From Maricaulis sp947259345 (lineage in GTDB: Bacteria > Pseudomonadota > Alphaproteobacteria > Caulobacterales > Maricaulaceae), in NCBI GenBank assembly GCA_965217205.1, contig OZ244254.1, positions 2,356,001-2,420,000 of the forward strand: DNA of 64,000 bases, written 5' to 3'. Within the stretch, counting starts at the first letter, position 1. Each line of letters starts with the position of its first letter. A program made the translations under genes and the position numbers. The notes beneath the pieces were generated by a model, which saw only the letters and a program-made list of their open reading frames with translations, had not been told where the DNA came from and ran no database searches. Positions 17,257-26,520 of this stretch are shown piece after piece.

Positions 17257-18291
17257 TTACTCCGCCGGCTCTTCCGTCTTCTCCACCTTCATCTTGTCGA
17301 ACATGCCCCACACGCCGTCATCGCCGTGCCAGTCGCCCTTGGTGGCGCCCTTGGAGTATTCGGTGGCTCTCGCTTCGAAGAAATTGGCGTGCTCGACGCC
17401 GTTGAGGATTTCCGACAGCCAGGGGAGCGGGTGCTCCTTGACGCCATAGATCTTGGGCAGGCCGAGCTGGCCGAGGCGCCAGTCGGCGATATAGCGGATA
17501 TAATTCTTGATATCGTCCGGCGTCATGCCTTCGACTTCGCCGGCCTCGAACGCCAGGTCGATGAATTTGTCCTCCAGGCCGACCACGGTGCGGCAGCACT
17601 CGGTGATGTCGTCCTTGACCTGCTGCGTCAGGGCACCGGTCTCCTCGGCGAAAGCGTGGAAGAGCTTGATCATGCCTTCACAGTGCAGGCTCTCATCGCG
17701 GATCGACCAGGTCACGATCTGGCCCATCCCCTTCATCTTGTTGAAGCGCGGGAAATTCATCAGCATCGCGAAGGAGGCGAAGAGCTGCAGGCCTTCGGTG
17801 AAGGCGCCGAACATGGCCACGGTCCGCAGGATATCGGCTTCGTTCTCGACCCCGAAACGCTGCATGTAGTCATGCTTGTCGGCCATGGCCTGGTATTCCA
17901 TGAAGGCCGAGAATTCCGAGTCCGGCATGCCGATCGTCTCCAGAAGGAGCGCGTAGGCGGCGATGTGGATCGTCTCCATGTTGGAGAAGGAGGCCAGCAT
18001 CATCTTCACCTCGGTCGGGCGGAAGACGCGGCTGTAGCGCTCCATGTAATTGTCATTCACCTCGACATCGGACTGGGTGAAGAAACGGAAGATCTGCGTC
18101 AGCAGATTGCGCTCGCCATCATTGAGCTTGGTCGCCCAATCCTTGCAGTCCTCACCGAGCGGAACTTCTTCCGGCATCCAGTGAACCTGCTGCTGCTTCT
18201 TCCAGAAGTCATAGGCCCACGGATAGCGGAAGGGTTTGTAGGAATGCGAGGTGGTCAGGAGGCCTGGCAGGTTTTCGGTGGCGGTGGTCAT
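17257..18291 (-). CDS. nrdB: Ribonucleoside-diphosphate reductase, beta subunit (class I)
   Basis: 344-residue di-iron protein that generates the tyrosyl radical for deoxynucleotide synthesis. Metal ligands and the radical site are visible: D75, E106 and H109 in METIHIAAYALLLETI, with Y113 spaced exactly as Y122 of E. coli NrdB (E-x2-H-x3-Y), and the second Glu/His set in IRDESLHCEGMIKLFH. The C-terminal tail is acidic, as needed to dock on NrdA. An NrdR box lies about 65 bases upstream. The nrdA gene is on the same strand but separated by an outer-membrane protein gene with its own signals. Confidence 0.95.
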   Translation of the reverse strand: MTTATENLPGLLTTSHSYKPFRYPWAYDFWKKQQQVHWMPEEVPLGEDCKDWATKLNDGERNLLTQIFRFFTQSDVEVNDNYMERYSRVFRPTEVKMMLASFSNMETIHIAAYALLLETIGMPDSEFSAFMEYQAMADKHDYMQRFGVENEADILRTVAMFGAFTEGLQLFASFAMLMNFPRFNKMKGMGQIVTWSIRDESLHCEGMIKLFHAFAEETGALTQQVKDDITECCRTVVGLEDKFIDLAFEAGEVEGMTPDDIKNYIRYIADWRLGQLGLPKIYGVKEHPLPWLSEILNGVEHANFFEARATEYSKGATKGDWHGDDGVWGMFDKMKVEKTEEPAE

Positions 18292-18354
18292 GGTCTCAGC
18301 TCTCCTGCTTGGCGCTGGCTGCCATTATGGCGCGCGCCCGAATCAATGCGATGG

Positions 18355-18370
18355 ACACAACATATTGTGT
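18355..18370 (-). promoter_or_regulatory. NrdR box upstream of nrdB
   Basis: ACACAATATGTTGTGT on the minus strand matches the NrdR consensus (ACACwATATwTTGTGT-like) at essentially every position and is a near-perfect dyad. It lies 64-79 bases before the nrdB start. A clear second box at the usual three-turn spacing is not seen here. Confidence 0.75.
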
Positions 18371-18509
18371 CCTAGGTTTCCAAAACGTCTACAGCTTGAT
18401 CAGGCATGGCTGACCGCAATTGTGGAAACTGCCCGATTCTCGAAGCGGGGGGCAGACTTGGCCACATCACGATTTCTGTCATTGGAAAGACACGTGCAGG
18501 CGCTGCGCC

Positions 18510-19340
18510 TTACCAGCGCCAATTCACCGTGACGGCACCGAATTCCTCGGTCTCGTCGAACGCGCGGACACCGGCAACATGGCGATATTCGCGTCGGACC
18601 CAGGCCAGCGACAAATCTGCCTTGCCCATGCGCACGGCGATGCCCGCCTGGGCGTCGCCGATCACTTCGCGCTGGGTGAAATACATGGCGTTCTGAAAGT
18701 CGACGCCCTCGGCGGGATTGTACATCAGGGCCCGACGATCGGCGCCGGCAAAGACATACCAGGCCGGACTTTCCGAGAGATTGTCGTGACGCAGATATTG
18801 TCCGACTCGCACTTCGGCGCCAGCACTGGTCGCCGAACCATCCGGCCCGACACTGACTGCCGCCCGCGGCGTAAAACTGACATCAAGCTCCTGACCGGCA
18901 CCTTCTGTCTCGAAAGCGCGCTCATAAGCCACCGCAATTGTGGCTTCCCGCTCGCCTCGTTCGAGAACGACCGGGGAATACCCATCCCCCCGCGCGGCAA
19001 AGAGTTGATGCGCGTGATCCTGGCGATCATCTTCGAGCACGGCCACTTCGATCACGCCCGCATCACCGAGATCGATCCGGCTACCGCCCGTCGGCGTCAA
19101 TCCGGCCAATGGATTCCCGCGGAATGGGTCATCATCAAGGGCCAAGGCAGACAGGGCCACCCGGGCGGCCTCCGGAGAGAGCGGCCGGACATCTCCGTTC
19201 GTCGCCATGGGACCGCGGATCATATTGGTGGCCGACGCCCAGTTGGACTCGGCCTGCCCGGGTTGCACAAAAACCCAGGACATACCGGCGAGCGCTACAA
19301 GCCCGGCGGTCATGACTTCCGCGGTACGTCCCAATCTCAT
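18510..19340 (-). CDS. Predicted outer-membrane beta-barrel protein (LpxR/DUF2219-like)
   Basis: 276 residues. A signal peptide (AEVMTAGLVALAGMSWVFV...AES) is followed by a region rich in alternating hydrophobic strands, including SPAWYVFAGADRRALMYNP and a final AVTVNWRW ending in an aromatic residue, typical of outer-membrane barrels. The WYVFAGAD...N block resembles DUF2219/LpxR lipid-A deacylase-like proteins, but catalytic residues could not be confirmed by eye. The start is set by GGGGAGA eight bases before the ATG. It sits between nrdA and nrdB on the same strand yet has no evident link to nucleotide metabolism. Confidence 0.6.
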   Translation of the reverse strand: MRLGRTAEVMTAGLVALAGMSWVFVQPGQAESNWASATNMIRGPMATNGDVRPLSPEAARVALSALALDDDPFRGNPLAGLTPTGGSRIDLGDAGVIEVAVLEDDRQDHAHQLFAARGDGYSPVVLERGEREATIAVAYERAFETEGAGQELDVSFTPRAAVSVGPDGSATSAGAEVRVGQYLRHDNLSESPAWYVFAGADRRALMYNPAEGVDFQNAMYFTQREVIGDAQAGIAVRMGKADLSLAWVRREYRHVAGVRAFDETEEFGAVTVNWRW

Positions 19341-19485
19341 CACGCGTCTCCCCTGCGTGATACTGAGCAAATCCTGCGCGATGGCGCACCCTGATTCACC
19401 CCAGACGCGAAAAGGTTAACGATGCTCGCGATCGGGGTCCACTGAAAGTCTCGCTGCAATGCGGGAGACAGTCAGGCACAAAAAA

Positions 19486-19505
19486 GGGGCGCCTTGCCGC
19501 GCCCC
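19486..19505 (-). terminator. Terminator of nrdA
   Basis: A 7-bp stem GGGGCGC/GCGCCCC with a six-base loop, followed on the minus strand by a run of six T. It lies about 50 bases after the nrdA stop. A-rich sequence on the other side could make it bidirectional. Confidence 0.85.
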
Positions 19506-19555
19506 TTTTCCGGCCGGTCCTACCCCCTCGGTCGAACCGGTCGATCTGGCTGTGC

Positions 19556-21457
19556 CTACTGGCAGGCGAGGCATTCCTCGTAATCGGTCGGGGCTGCGTC
19601 GGCCATCGAGACTTCGGCGTCGGCCTTCTTTTCCGAACCGGCATAGGCCGCCCGCTGGATCGATTTGGAGCGGCAGTAGTAGAGCGATTTCACGCCCTTC
19701 TCCCAGGCCGACCAATGCAGCATGTGGAGGTCCCACTTGTTGACGTCGCCGGGCAGGAAAATGTTCAGCGATTGCGACTGGCAGATATAGGGCGTGCGAT
19801 CGGCGGCATGCTCGATCACCCAGCGCTGGTCGATCTCGAAGGCGGTGCGGAAAAGCGCCTTTTCGTGCTCGTCCAGGCAATCGAGATGCTGGACCGAGCC
19901 CTCATGCTCGAGGATGGAGGCCCAGATGCCCGGCGTATTCATGCCCTTTTCTTCCAGGGCGGCTTCCAGCTGCGGGTTCTTGACCGTGGTCGAACCGGAC
20001 AGGGTCTTGTGCGTGTAGACATTGGCCGGGATCGGCTCGATGCCGGCCGAGACACCGCCGCAAATGATCGAGATCGACGCCGTCGGCGCGATCGCCAGCT
20101 TGTGCGAGAAGCGCGCTTTCACGCCGGAGGCTTCGGCATCCGGGCAGGCGCCACGCTCTTCAGCCAACTTCACCGACGCAGCATCGGCCGCCGTGCGGAT
20201 ATGCTTGAAAAGCTTGAGATTCCAGGACTTGGCCATGGCGCTCTCAAACGGCGCATTCATTTTCTGCAGGAAGGTGTGCATGCCCATCAGGCCCAGGCCC
20301 ACCGAGCGTTCCTGGATCGCGGAATAGACGGCACGGTCCATTTCCGCCGGCGCGCGGTCGATGAAGTCCTGCAGGACATTGTCGAGGAAACGGTAGATGT
20401 CCTCGATGAAATCCGGCTCGTCCTTCCATTCGAGATATTTTTCGGCATTGAGCGAGGACAGACAGCACACCGCCGTGCGCTCCTTGCCGTTCTGATCGAA
20501 ACCGGTGGGCAGCATGATCTCGGCGCACAGATTGGACTGGCGGACCTTGAGACCCAGCTTGCGCTGGTGGGCCGGCAGGGCGCGGTTCACCGTGTCGGAA
20601 TAGATGATGTAGGGCTCGCCGGTCTGCAGGCGCAGCTCGATGATCTTCTGCCACAGCTTGCGGGCATTGACCGTCTTCACCACTTCGCCCGATTTCGGCG
20701 ATTTCAGCTCGAACTCGGCATCATCACGCACGGCTTCCATGAAGGCGTCGGAGATGTTGAGACCGTGATGCAGGTTCAGGGACTTGCGGTTGAAGTCGCC
20801 CGACGGTTTGCGGATCTCGAGGAATTCCTCGATTTCCGGGTGGTGGATGTCGAGATAGACGGCGGCCGAGCCGCGGCGCAGCGAGCCCTGCGAAATCGCC
20901 AGGGTCAGGCTGTCCATCACGCGGATGAAGGGAATGATGCCCGAGGTCTGGCCGATCTCGCCGATCTTCTCGCCGATCGAACGAACATCGCCCCAATACG
21001 TGCCGATGCCGCCGCCATTGGAGGCGAGCCAGACATTCTCGGTCCAGGTGCCGACAATGTCGTCGAGGCTGTCGCCAACCGAATTGAGGAAGCAGGAGAT
21101 CGGCAAGCCGCGATCGGCGCCGCCATTGGACAGGACGGGTGTCGCCGGCATGAACCACAGGCGGGAGATATAGTCATAGAGACGTTGGGCGTGCTCGGTA
21201 TTGTCCGCATAGGCCGTCGCCACGCGGGCGAACATGTCCTGATAGCTTTCACCGGGCAGGAGATAGCGGTCTTCAAGCGTCTTCTTGCCGAACTCGGTCA
21301 GCAGCGCATCGCGCGACCGGTCGATCTTGACGCTCTCGACCACGCGCAGATGCGTGGTCTCGCCCTTGGCCGATTTGGGTTTGCCGCGGCGGGTCGTTGA
21401 AACCGTTTGCTGGGCGGATTCCAGTGCCGTGTTCGCGGCTGTATCCAATGGCGTCAT
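19556..21457 (-). CDS. nrdA: Ribonucleoside-diphosphate reductase, alpha subunit (class I)
   Basis: 633-residue catalytic subunit that reduces NDPs to dNDPs. Seen in order: NGGADRGLPISCFLNSVGDS, ...QSNLCAEIMLPT and AVCCLSSLNAEKY (active-site loop cysteines), SVGLGLMGMHTFLQ, and a C-terminal ECLACQ that supplies the redox-shuttle cysteine pair. The start is the internal ATG (MTPLDTAAN) preceded by GGGGAG, rather than the frame's earlier opening at 21529. No ATP-cone is evident at the N-terminus. Two NrdR boxes lie upstream, so the gene is probably NrdR-regulated together with nrdB. Confidence 0.95.
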   Translation of the reverse strand: MTPLDTAANTALESAQQTVSTTRRGKPKSAKGETTHLRVVESVKIDRSRDALLTEFGKKTLEDRYLLPGESYQDMFARVATAYADNTEHAQRLYDYISRLWFMPATPVLSNGGADRGLPISCFLNSVGDSLDDIVGTWTENVWLASNGGGIGTYWGDVRSIGEKIGEIGQTSGIIPFIRVMDSLTLAISQGSLRRGSAAVYLDIHHPEIEEFLEIRKPSGDFNRKSLNLHHGLNISDAFMEAVRDDAEFELKSPKSGEVVKTVNARKLWQKIIELRLQTGEPYIIYSDTVNRALPAHQRKLGLKVRQSNLCAEIMLPTGFDQNGKERTAVCCLSSLNAEKYLEWKDEPDFIEDIYRFLDNVLQDFIDRAPAEMDRAVYSAIQERSVGLGLMGMHTFLQKMNAPFESAMAKSWNLKLFKHIRTAADAASVKLAEERGACPDAEASGVKARFSHKLAIAPTASISIICGGVSAGIEPIPANVYTHKTLSGSTTVKNPQLEAALEEKGMNTPGIWASILEHEGSVQHLDCLDEHEKALFRTAFEIDQRWVIEHAADRTPYICQSQSLNIFLPGDVNKWDLHMLHWSAWEKGVKSLYYCRSKSIQRAAYAGSEKKADAEVSMADAAPTDYEECLACQ

Positions 21458-21545
21458 GGTTAGTCTACTCCCCAAGCCCGAGGCAAAAATTCCCTGTTGC
21501 GCCCGCCCCAATGCGGCGCACCGAACCAACCCAGAAGGTCGTTTG

Positions 21546-21594
21546 AAAATCTGTATAGTGTGTCGCTGTCGCCAGCCGACCCAACATATAGTGG
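21546..21594 (-). promoter_or_regulatory. Pair of NrdR boxes upstream of nrdA
   Basis: On the minus strand CCACTATATGTTGGGT (21579-21594) and ACACTATACAGATTTT (21546-21561) start 33 bases apart, about three helical turns, the usual NrdR pair geometry. The first box matches well; the second matches mainly in its left half. They sit 89-137 bases before the nrdA start. Confidence 0.6.
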
Positions 21595-21670
21595 ATCAAA
21601 GCCGGGGCACTGGTCAACGGGGAGAATGGTCCTTGAGCGGATTTTTTAGTTAACAGACCGCTAATAAGAA

Positions 21671-21704
21671 ATGCGCCCCGTCACACATCGTTAACGGGGC
21701 GCAT
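21671..21704 (-). terminator. Terminator of putA
   Basis: A perfect 11-bp stem ATGCGCCCCGT/ACGGGGCGCAT with a 12-base loop, followed on the minus strand by TTCTTATT. It lies 40 bases after the putA stop and upstream of the nrdA promoter. Confidence 0.8.
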
Positions 21705-21744
21705 CTCCGCGTCAATCAAGGATTAACAGCCGTTAACCCTGAGC

Positions 21745-24700
21745 CTAGTCGAGGTTCAGCAATTCCGGGTCGCCACCCTGGGCGGCGATGTTGATCGTCA
21801 CCGTCCGCTCGCCGGCAAAGCGGTGCAGATAGTGCGGGCCACCCGCCTTGGGACCCGTGCCAGACAAGCCCTCTCCGCCGAATGGCTGGACCCCGACAAC
21901 GGCCCCGACCATGTTCCGGTTGACGTAGATATTGCCCGCCGGGACCAGCGACTGAATTTGCCTGTGGAAAGATGAGAGCCGCGAATGAACGCCCAGGGTG
22001 AGACCATATCCCTTGGCCGCGAGCTCGGACGCAATCGCTGACAATTCCTTCCGCTTGTAACGCACAACGTGAAGAATCGGTCCGAACACTTCCCGCTCGA
22101 GCAGGTCGAGCGAAGGCAGTTCCACGAGTGTGGGTCCGAAGAAGAAGCCGCTGTCGAATTTCTCGCCGACATCGATCTGCTTGATCACCTTGGCGCCCGC
22201 CTCCATGCGCTCGACATGGCGCAGCAGGATCTCGCGCGCTTCATTGTCGATCACCGGGCCAACATCGGTGGCCGGATCCGACGGGTCGCCGACCTGAAGC
22301 TCGTCCATGCCACCGGCCAGCCCCTCGATGATCTCATCCGCCGTGTCTTCCGGGAGGAAGATGACGCGCAGCGCCGAACAGCGCTGACCGGCCGAACCGA
22401 AGGCCGACTGGAGCGCGTCATCAATGACCTGCTCCTTGAGCGCCGTTGTATCCACGAACATGCCGTTGAGGCCGCCGGTTTCGGCAACCAGCGGCGCGAT
22501 GGCGGTTTCGCGGGCGGCCAGGGAGCGGTTGATCAGGCGGGCCACTTCCGTCGAGCCGGTAAAGGCCACGCCGGCTGTCCGCGGATCCGTGGTCAGCGCA
22601 GCACCAACGATTTCCCCGCGTCCCGGCAGCAGATGCAGCACATCCGCCGGCAGGCCGGCCTTGTGGAACATCTTCACCGCTTCAAACGCGATCAGGGGCG
22701 TCTGCTCGGCCGGTTTGGCCAGCACCGTATTGCCGGCCGCCAGCGCGGCCGCGACCTGTCCGGCGAAGATCGCCAGCGGGAAGTTCCAGGGACTGATGGT
22801 GACGAAGACACCGCGCCCCTTCATGCCCAGATGATTGGTCTCGCCGGCCGGGCCGGGCAGTCGCACATCGCTGTCGAACTCGCGTTCCGCCTGGGCCGCA
22901 TAATAGCGGCAGAAGTCGACCGCCTCACGCACTTCCGCGATCCCGTCGGAGAGGGTCTTGCCGGCTTCGATCGCCATGATCGCCAGCAAGCGATCCATCT
23001 CCGCCTCCATGGCATCACCCATGGCGCGCAGGATGGCGCCACGCGCCTTGCCGCCGCGCGCGTCCCAGCCCGGCTGGGCCGCGACGGCACTATCGAAGGC
23101 CGTGTTCACATCATCCACAGAGGCATCAACCACGGCGCCGACCTGTCGCGACATGTCGACCGGCGACATGACCTGGTGGGCCGCCCCATCGACCTCATGA
23201 CCGGCGATCAGCGGCGCCGCCATGAGCTGATCTTCGCGATTGAAGGCTTCAAAAGCCCGGGCCACACGCTCCCGCGCGCTGGCTTGGGCCAGATCCAGAC
23301 CGACCGAATTGTCACGCTCCTCGCCATAGAGGTCCTTCGGCAAGGCGATCTTCTGGTGACGGTCGATCGTCTCGGCGGCCTCGAACGGACCACCGGCGAC
23401 CTGCTCGACCGGCACCTCGGGATCAAGGAAGGAGTGCACGAAAGACGTGTTGGCCCCATTCTCCAGCAGGCGCCGCACCAGATAGGGCAGCAGGTCTTCA
23501 TGACTGCCGACCGGTGCATAGACGCGCACCGGTGTGTCCGGATTGATCTCGGCATCGGCGGCGTAGAGCGCTTCGCCCATGCCATGCAGGCGCTGGAACT
23601 CGTAACTCTCGACGCCCGCCTGCTGGGCCAGCTCACGGACAGCCGCGAGCGAGTGGGCATTATGCGTGGCGAACTGGCCATAAATCGCGTCCGGTGCCTT
23701 CAGCATGGTGCGGGCACAGACGAGGAAATTGAGATCGGTCGCAGGCTTGGTGGTCCAGACCGGGAAGTCGGGCCAGCCATTCTGGTGCGAGAATTTGATC
23801 TCACTGTCCCAATAGGCGCCCTTGACCAGTCGGACCATGAAGCGCCGATCCGTGGCCCGGCCCAACTCGACCAGCTGTTCCAGGACGCGGCGAGCGCGTT
23901 TCTGATAGGCCTGCACAGCGAGGCCCAACCCGTTCCAGCCGGCCAGCTCCGGCGCCCGTGCCAATTTGTCGAGAAGTTTCAACGACAGAACGAGCCGGTC
24001 GGACTCCTCAGCATCAAGACAATAGCTGATATCGAAGGCCTTGGCCGCCTTGGCCTGCTCGAGGACCAGCGGATAGAGCTCTTCGAGAATCCGCTTTTCC
24101 TTCACCGCGAGATATTTCGGGTGCAAGGCAGAGAGTTTGGCCGAAACGCCGTGCACACGCTCGACAGGCCCGTCCATGCGGGCCTTGCCGACCGCGTCGA
24201 TCGCTTCGAGATAACGCTTGTGATAGCGCGCCGCATCCTTGGCCGTACGGGCGCCTTCGCCCAGCATGTCGAAGGAGCACAGCTCGCCCTCCCCTTTTTT
24301 CGCGCGCTTGAGGCCTTCCTTGATGGTCCGACCGAGCACAAATTCCTCGCCCATGATTCCCATGGCGCGAAAGACCGCGGCGCGGATCACCGGCTCGCCC
24401 ATTTTCTGGGTCAGCTTGCGCAGATAGGTGCCGGGGCTCTTGCGGGCTTCCGGTTCGACATCAATGATATTGCCTGTCAGCATCAGGCCGAGCGTGGAGG
24501 CATTGACCAACCAGCTCTCGGACCGGCCCATATGCTCGGACCAGGCCCCGTCGGAAATCTTCTCCGCGATCAGCTTGTCAGCCGTCTGGGCATCCGGCAC
24601 GCGCAACAGCGCTTCGGCCAGGCACATCAGGGCAAGGCCCTCACGATTGGACAGGGAGAATTCCTGCAGGAAACTGTCCATGAGCCCACGCGCCTTGGTG

Positions 24701-24870
24701 GTCTCGCGCGCGGTTTTCACCAGCGCGATTGCAGCGGTGCGCACACGCTCCTGCGCAGCATCGTCTAGCCCGGTCGCGCCCACGAGCTCGCGAACCGCAG
24801 CCGTTTCATCGGCGAATTTCGCCGAGTCGAGATCATCCCATCGCATCATGTCACGAGCCTGGACATTCAT
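21745..24870 (-). CDS. putA: Bifunctional proline dehydrogenase / glutamate-semialdehyde dehydrogenase
   Basis: 1041-residue enzyme oxidising proline to glutamate in two channelled steps. The N-terminal half is the FAD proline dehydrogenase barrel (SAKLSALHPKY, VKGAYWDSEIKF, and VRVYAPVGSHEDLLPYLVRR late in the barrel). The C-terminal half is an aldehyde dehydrogenase with ISPWNFPLAIFAGQ, VAETGGLNGMFVD and the nucleophile cysteine in FGSAGQRCSALR. About 1040 residues and no ribbon-helix-helix at the N-terminus mark the short type without DNA-binding activity. AGGGAG precedes the ATG. Regulation is not evident from the 400-base upstream gap. Confidence 0.96.
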   Translation of the reverse strand: MNVQARDMMRWDDLDSAKFADETAAVRELVGATGLDDAAQERVRTAAIALVKTARETTKARGLMDSFLQEFSLSNREGLALMCLAEALLRVPDAQTADKLIAEKISDGAWSEHMGRSESWLVNASTLGLMLTGNIIDVEPEARKSPGTYLRKLTQKMGEPVIRAAVFRAMGIMGEEFVLGRTIKEGLKRAKKGEGELCSFDMLGEGARTAKDAARYHKRYLEAIDAVGKARMDGPVERVHGVSAKLSALHPKYLAVKEKRILEELYPLVLEQAKAAKAFDISYCLDAEESDRLVLSLKLLDKLARAPELAGWNGLGLAVQAYQKRARRVLEQLVELGRATDRRFMVRLVKGAYWDSEIKFSHQNGWPDFPVWTTKPATDLNFLVCARTMLKAPDAIYGQFATHNAHSLAAVRELAQQAGVESYEFQRLHGMGEALYAADAEINPDTPVRVYAPVGSHEDLLPYLVRRLLENGANTSFVHSFLDPEVPVEQVAGGPFEAAETIDRHQKIALPKDLYGEERDNSVGLDLAQASARERVARAFEAFNREDQLMAAPLIAGHEVDGAAHQVMSPVDMSRQVGAVVDASVDDVNTAFDSAVAAQPGWDARGGKARGAILRAMGDAMEAEMDRLLAIMAIEAGKTLSDGIAEVREAVDFCRYYAAQAEREFDSDVRLPGPAGETNHLGMKGRGVFVTISPWNFPLAIFAGQVAAALAAGNTVLAKPAEQTPLIAFEAVKMFHKAGLPADVLHLLPGRGEIVGAALTTDPRTAGVAFTGSTEVARLINRSLAARETAIAPLVAETGGLNGMFVDTTALKEQVIDDALQSAFGSAGQRCSALRVIFLPEDTADEIIEGLAGGMDELQVGDPSDPATDVGPVIDNEAREILLRHVERMEAGAKVIKQIDVGEKFDSGFFFGPTLVELPSLDLLEREVFGPILHVVRYKRKELSAIASELAAKGYGLTLGVHSRLSSFHRQIQSLVPAGNIYVNRNMVGAVVGVQPFGGEGLSGTGPKAGGPHYLHRFAGERTVTINIAAQGGDPELLNLD

Positions 24871-25269
24871 GGCTGAAACTCCCTATTCAGCAAATGAACA
24901 GCGCGGACAATGGATTGGGGTTTTGACGCGTGCAAGCGAAGTCTTCCGTTGTCTTGTGTTGGCGTTCACATGCCTTGGGCGGACCAAACAGGGAACGCCC
25001 TTCGACTTCGACCCAAACATTGCAAAAGCTTCGACGCAAGCCCGGGCCGATCACAAAAATCTTGCTCGACGACCGAGTCCGGGCGCGCAAGTCTCCCAGC
25101 GACCGGCCACTGCTTTTTTACCCGCCCGAACCCCAACCGCTATTGCCGCTTCATGCCGGGCCAATCGCCGGTATGCTGGAGGCTGACATTGCGGCCCGGC
25201 TCGGCTAAACGCGCAGGACTGCGACTTCCACTGCCGGCGCCTTGCGCGCCCGACCCGATACAGGATGCC
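24871..25269. other. Divergent intergenic region of putA and the glycosyltransferase gene
   Basis: About 400 bases that must contain both promoters. The glycosyltransferase reading frame is open upstream through this region, but its composition is unlike protein and no start with a ribosome site is seen before 25270. No clear operator, hairpin or small gene was recognised. Confidence 0.55.
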
Positions 25270-26421
25270 ATGACCGACGCAATCGACACGCCGTCCGAGG
25301 CCCCCGAGACCGACGCCGAAACCGATCAGGGTGACGAGCAGCCGCAACGCATCATGCTGGTGACGGACGCCTGGGAGCCGCAGGTCAATGGCGTCGTGCG
25401 CACGCTTTCGCGCACGGTCGAGGAATGCCGCGCCATGGGGCACCAGGTCGAAGTCATCCATCCGGGGCTCGGCTACAAGACGTTCCCGTTGCCGACCTAT
25501 CCGGAGATCAAGCTGGCGCTCGGTGCGCGCGGCGACATCGCCCGGCGCTTCAAGGAATTCGAACCGGAAGCCATCCATATCGCGACCGAAGGCCCGCTTG
25601 GCATGGCCGCGCGGCGGATCTGCGTGAAGTGGAAACTCCCCTTCACCACCAGCTATCACACCAAATTTCCCGAATATGTCCACGCCCGCATCCCGCTGAT
25701 CCCGACCGCGGCCGGCTATGCCTTCATGCGCTGGTTCCACAATGCGTCCGGACGGATGATGGTGACGACGCCCTCCATGCGCGATGACCTGGCCGAGCGC
25801 GGCTTCAAGAACCTCACCGCCTGGGCGCGCGGGGTGGATATCGAGATGTTCAACCCGAACAAACGCTTTGTCGGCGGCGAGGATGTCTATGCCGGCCTGC
25901 AGCGTCCGATCTTCGTCAATGTCGGACGGATCGCGGTCGAGAAGAATATCGAGACTTTCCTCAAACTCGACCTGCCGGGCACCAAGGTCGTCGTCGGCGA
26001 CGGCCCCCAGAAAGCAGAATTGCAGGAAAAATATCCTGACGCGGTCTTCCCGGGTCCGAAATTCGGCGACGAGCTGGCGCGCTGGTTTGCCGATGCGGAC
26101 GTCTTCGTCTTCCCCAGCTGGACCGACACATTCGGCCTGGTCAATCTGGAAGCCATGGGCTGCGGCACACCGGTTGCGGCCTTCCCGGCCCACGGCCCCA
26201 AGGACATTATCCCGGGCTCCGGCGGCGGCTTCATCAATGATGATCTGCGCCAGGCCTGTCTCGATTGCCTCGAGATTGACCGGGCGGCTCCGCGCGCCCA
26301 TGCGGAAAAGCATTCCTGGCGTCAATGCGCCGTCGACTTCGTGAAGAACCTGAAGCCGCATCCCAAGCCGGAACGCCGCCGCTTCTGGCGCCGCTTGCGC
26401 AAACGCAAGGCGCTGTATTGA
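25270..26421 (+). CDS. GT4-type glycosyltransferase (alpha-mannosyltransferase-like)
   Basis: 383-residue GT-B fold enzyme. The N-terminal domain begins RIMLVTDAWEPQVNGVVRTL, the typical glycine-loop start of MgtA/SQD2-like GT4 enzymes, and has SYHTKFPEYV. The C-terminal nucleotide-sugar domain has VNVGRIAVEKNIETFL and the E(x7)E-type region FPSWTDTFGLVNLEAMGCGTPV. It ends in a very basic tail (RRRFWRRLRKRKALY), suggesting membrane association and lipid acceptors. Donor and acceptor are unknown; mannosyl or glucosyl transfer to a glycolipid is typical of close relatives. The first ~30 residues are acidic and disordered-looking. Confidence 0.85.
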   Translation: MTDAIDTPSEAPETDAETDQGDEQPQRIMLVTDAWEPQVNGVVRTLSRTVEECRAMGHQVEVIHPGLGYKTFPLPTYPEIKLALGARGDIARRFKEFEPEAIHIATEGPLGMAARRICVKWKLPFTTSYHTKFPEYVHARIPLIPTAAGYAFMRWFHNASGRMMVTTPSMRDDLAERGFKNLTAWARGVDIEMFNPNKRFVGGEDVYAGLQRPIFVNVGRIAVEKNIETFLKLDLPGTKVVVGDGPQKAELQEKYPDAVFPGPKFGDELARWFADADVFVFPSWTDTFGLVNLEAMGCGTPVAAFPAHGPKDIIPGSGGGFINDDLRQACLDCLEIDRAAPRAHAEKHSWRQCAVDFVKNLKPHPKPERRRFWRRLRKRKALY

Positions 26422-26520
26422 GGCGATTGGTGGCAAAAGGGGACATGGTCCGGCTCTGAGTGCCGGTGCTGCAATCGCGACTTGGGACACTCCCCCACAC
26501 GAGGCCAGGCCGACCGACGG

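Noticed and set aside
19715..21400. 561-codon plus-strand open frame opposite nrdA
   Set aside because: Shadow of nrdA; no ribosome site or protein family.
22069..24768. 899-codon plus-strand open frame opposite putA
   Set aside because: It is the antisense shadow of putA. The putA frame has complete family motifs end to end; the antisense frame gives a His/Arg/Gly-rich, motif-free product typical of high-GC shadow frames.
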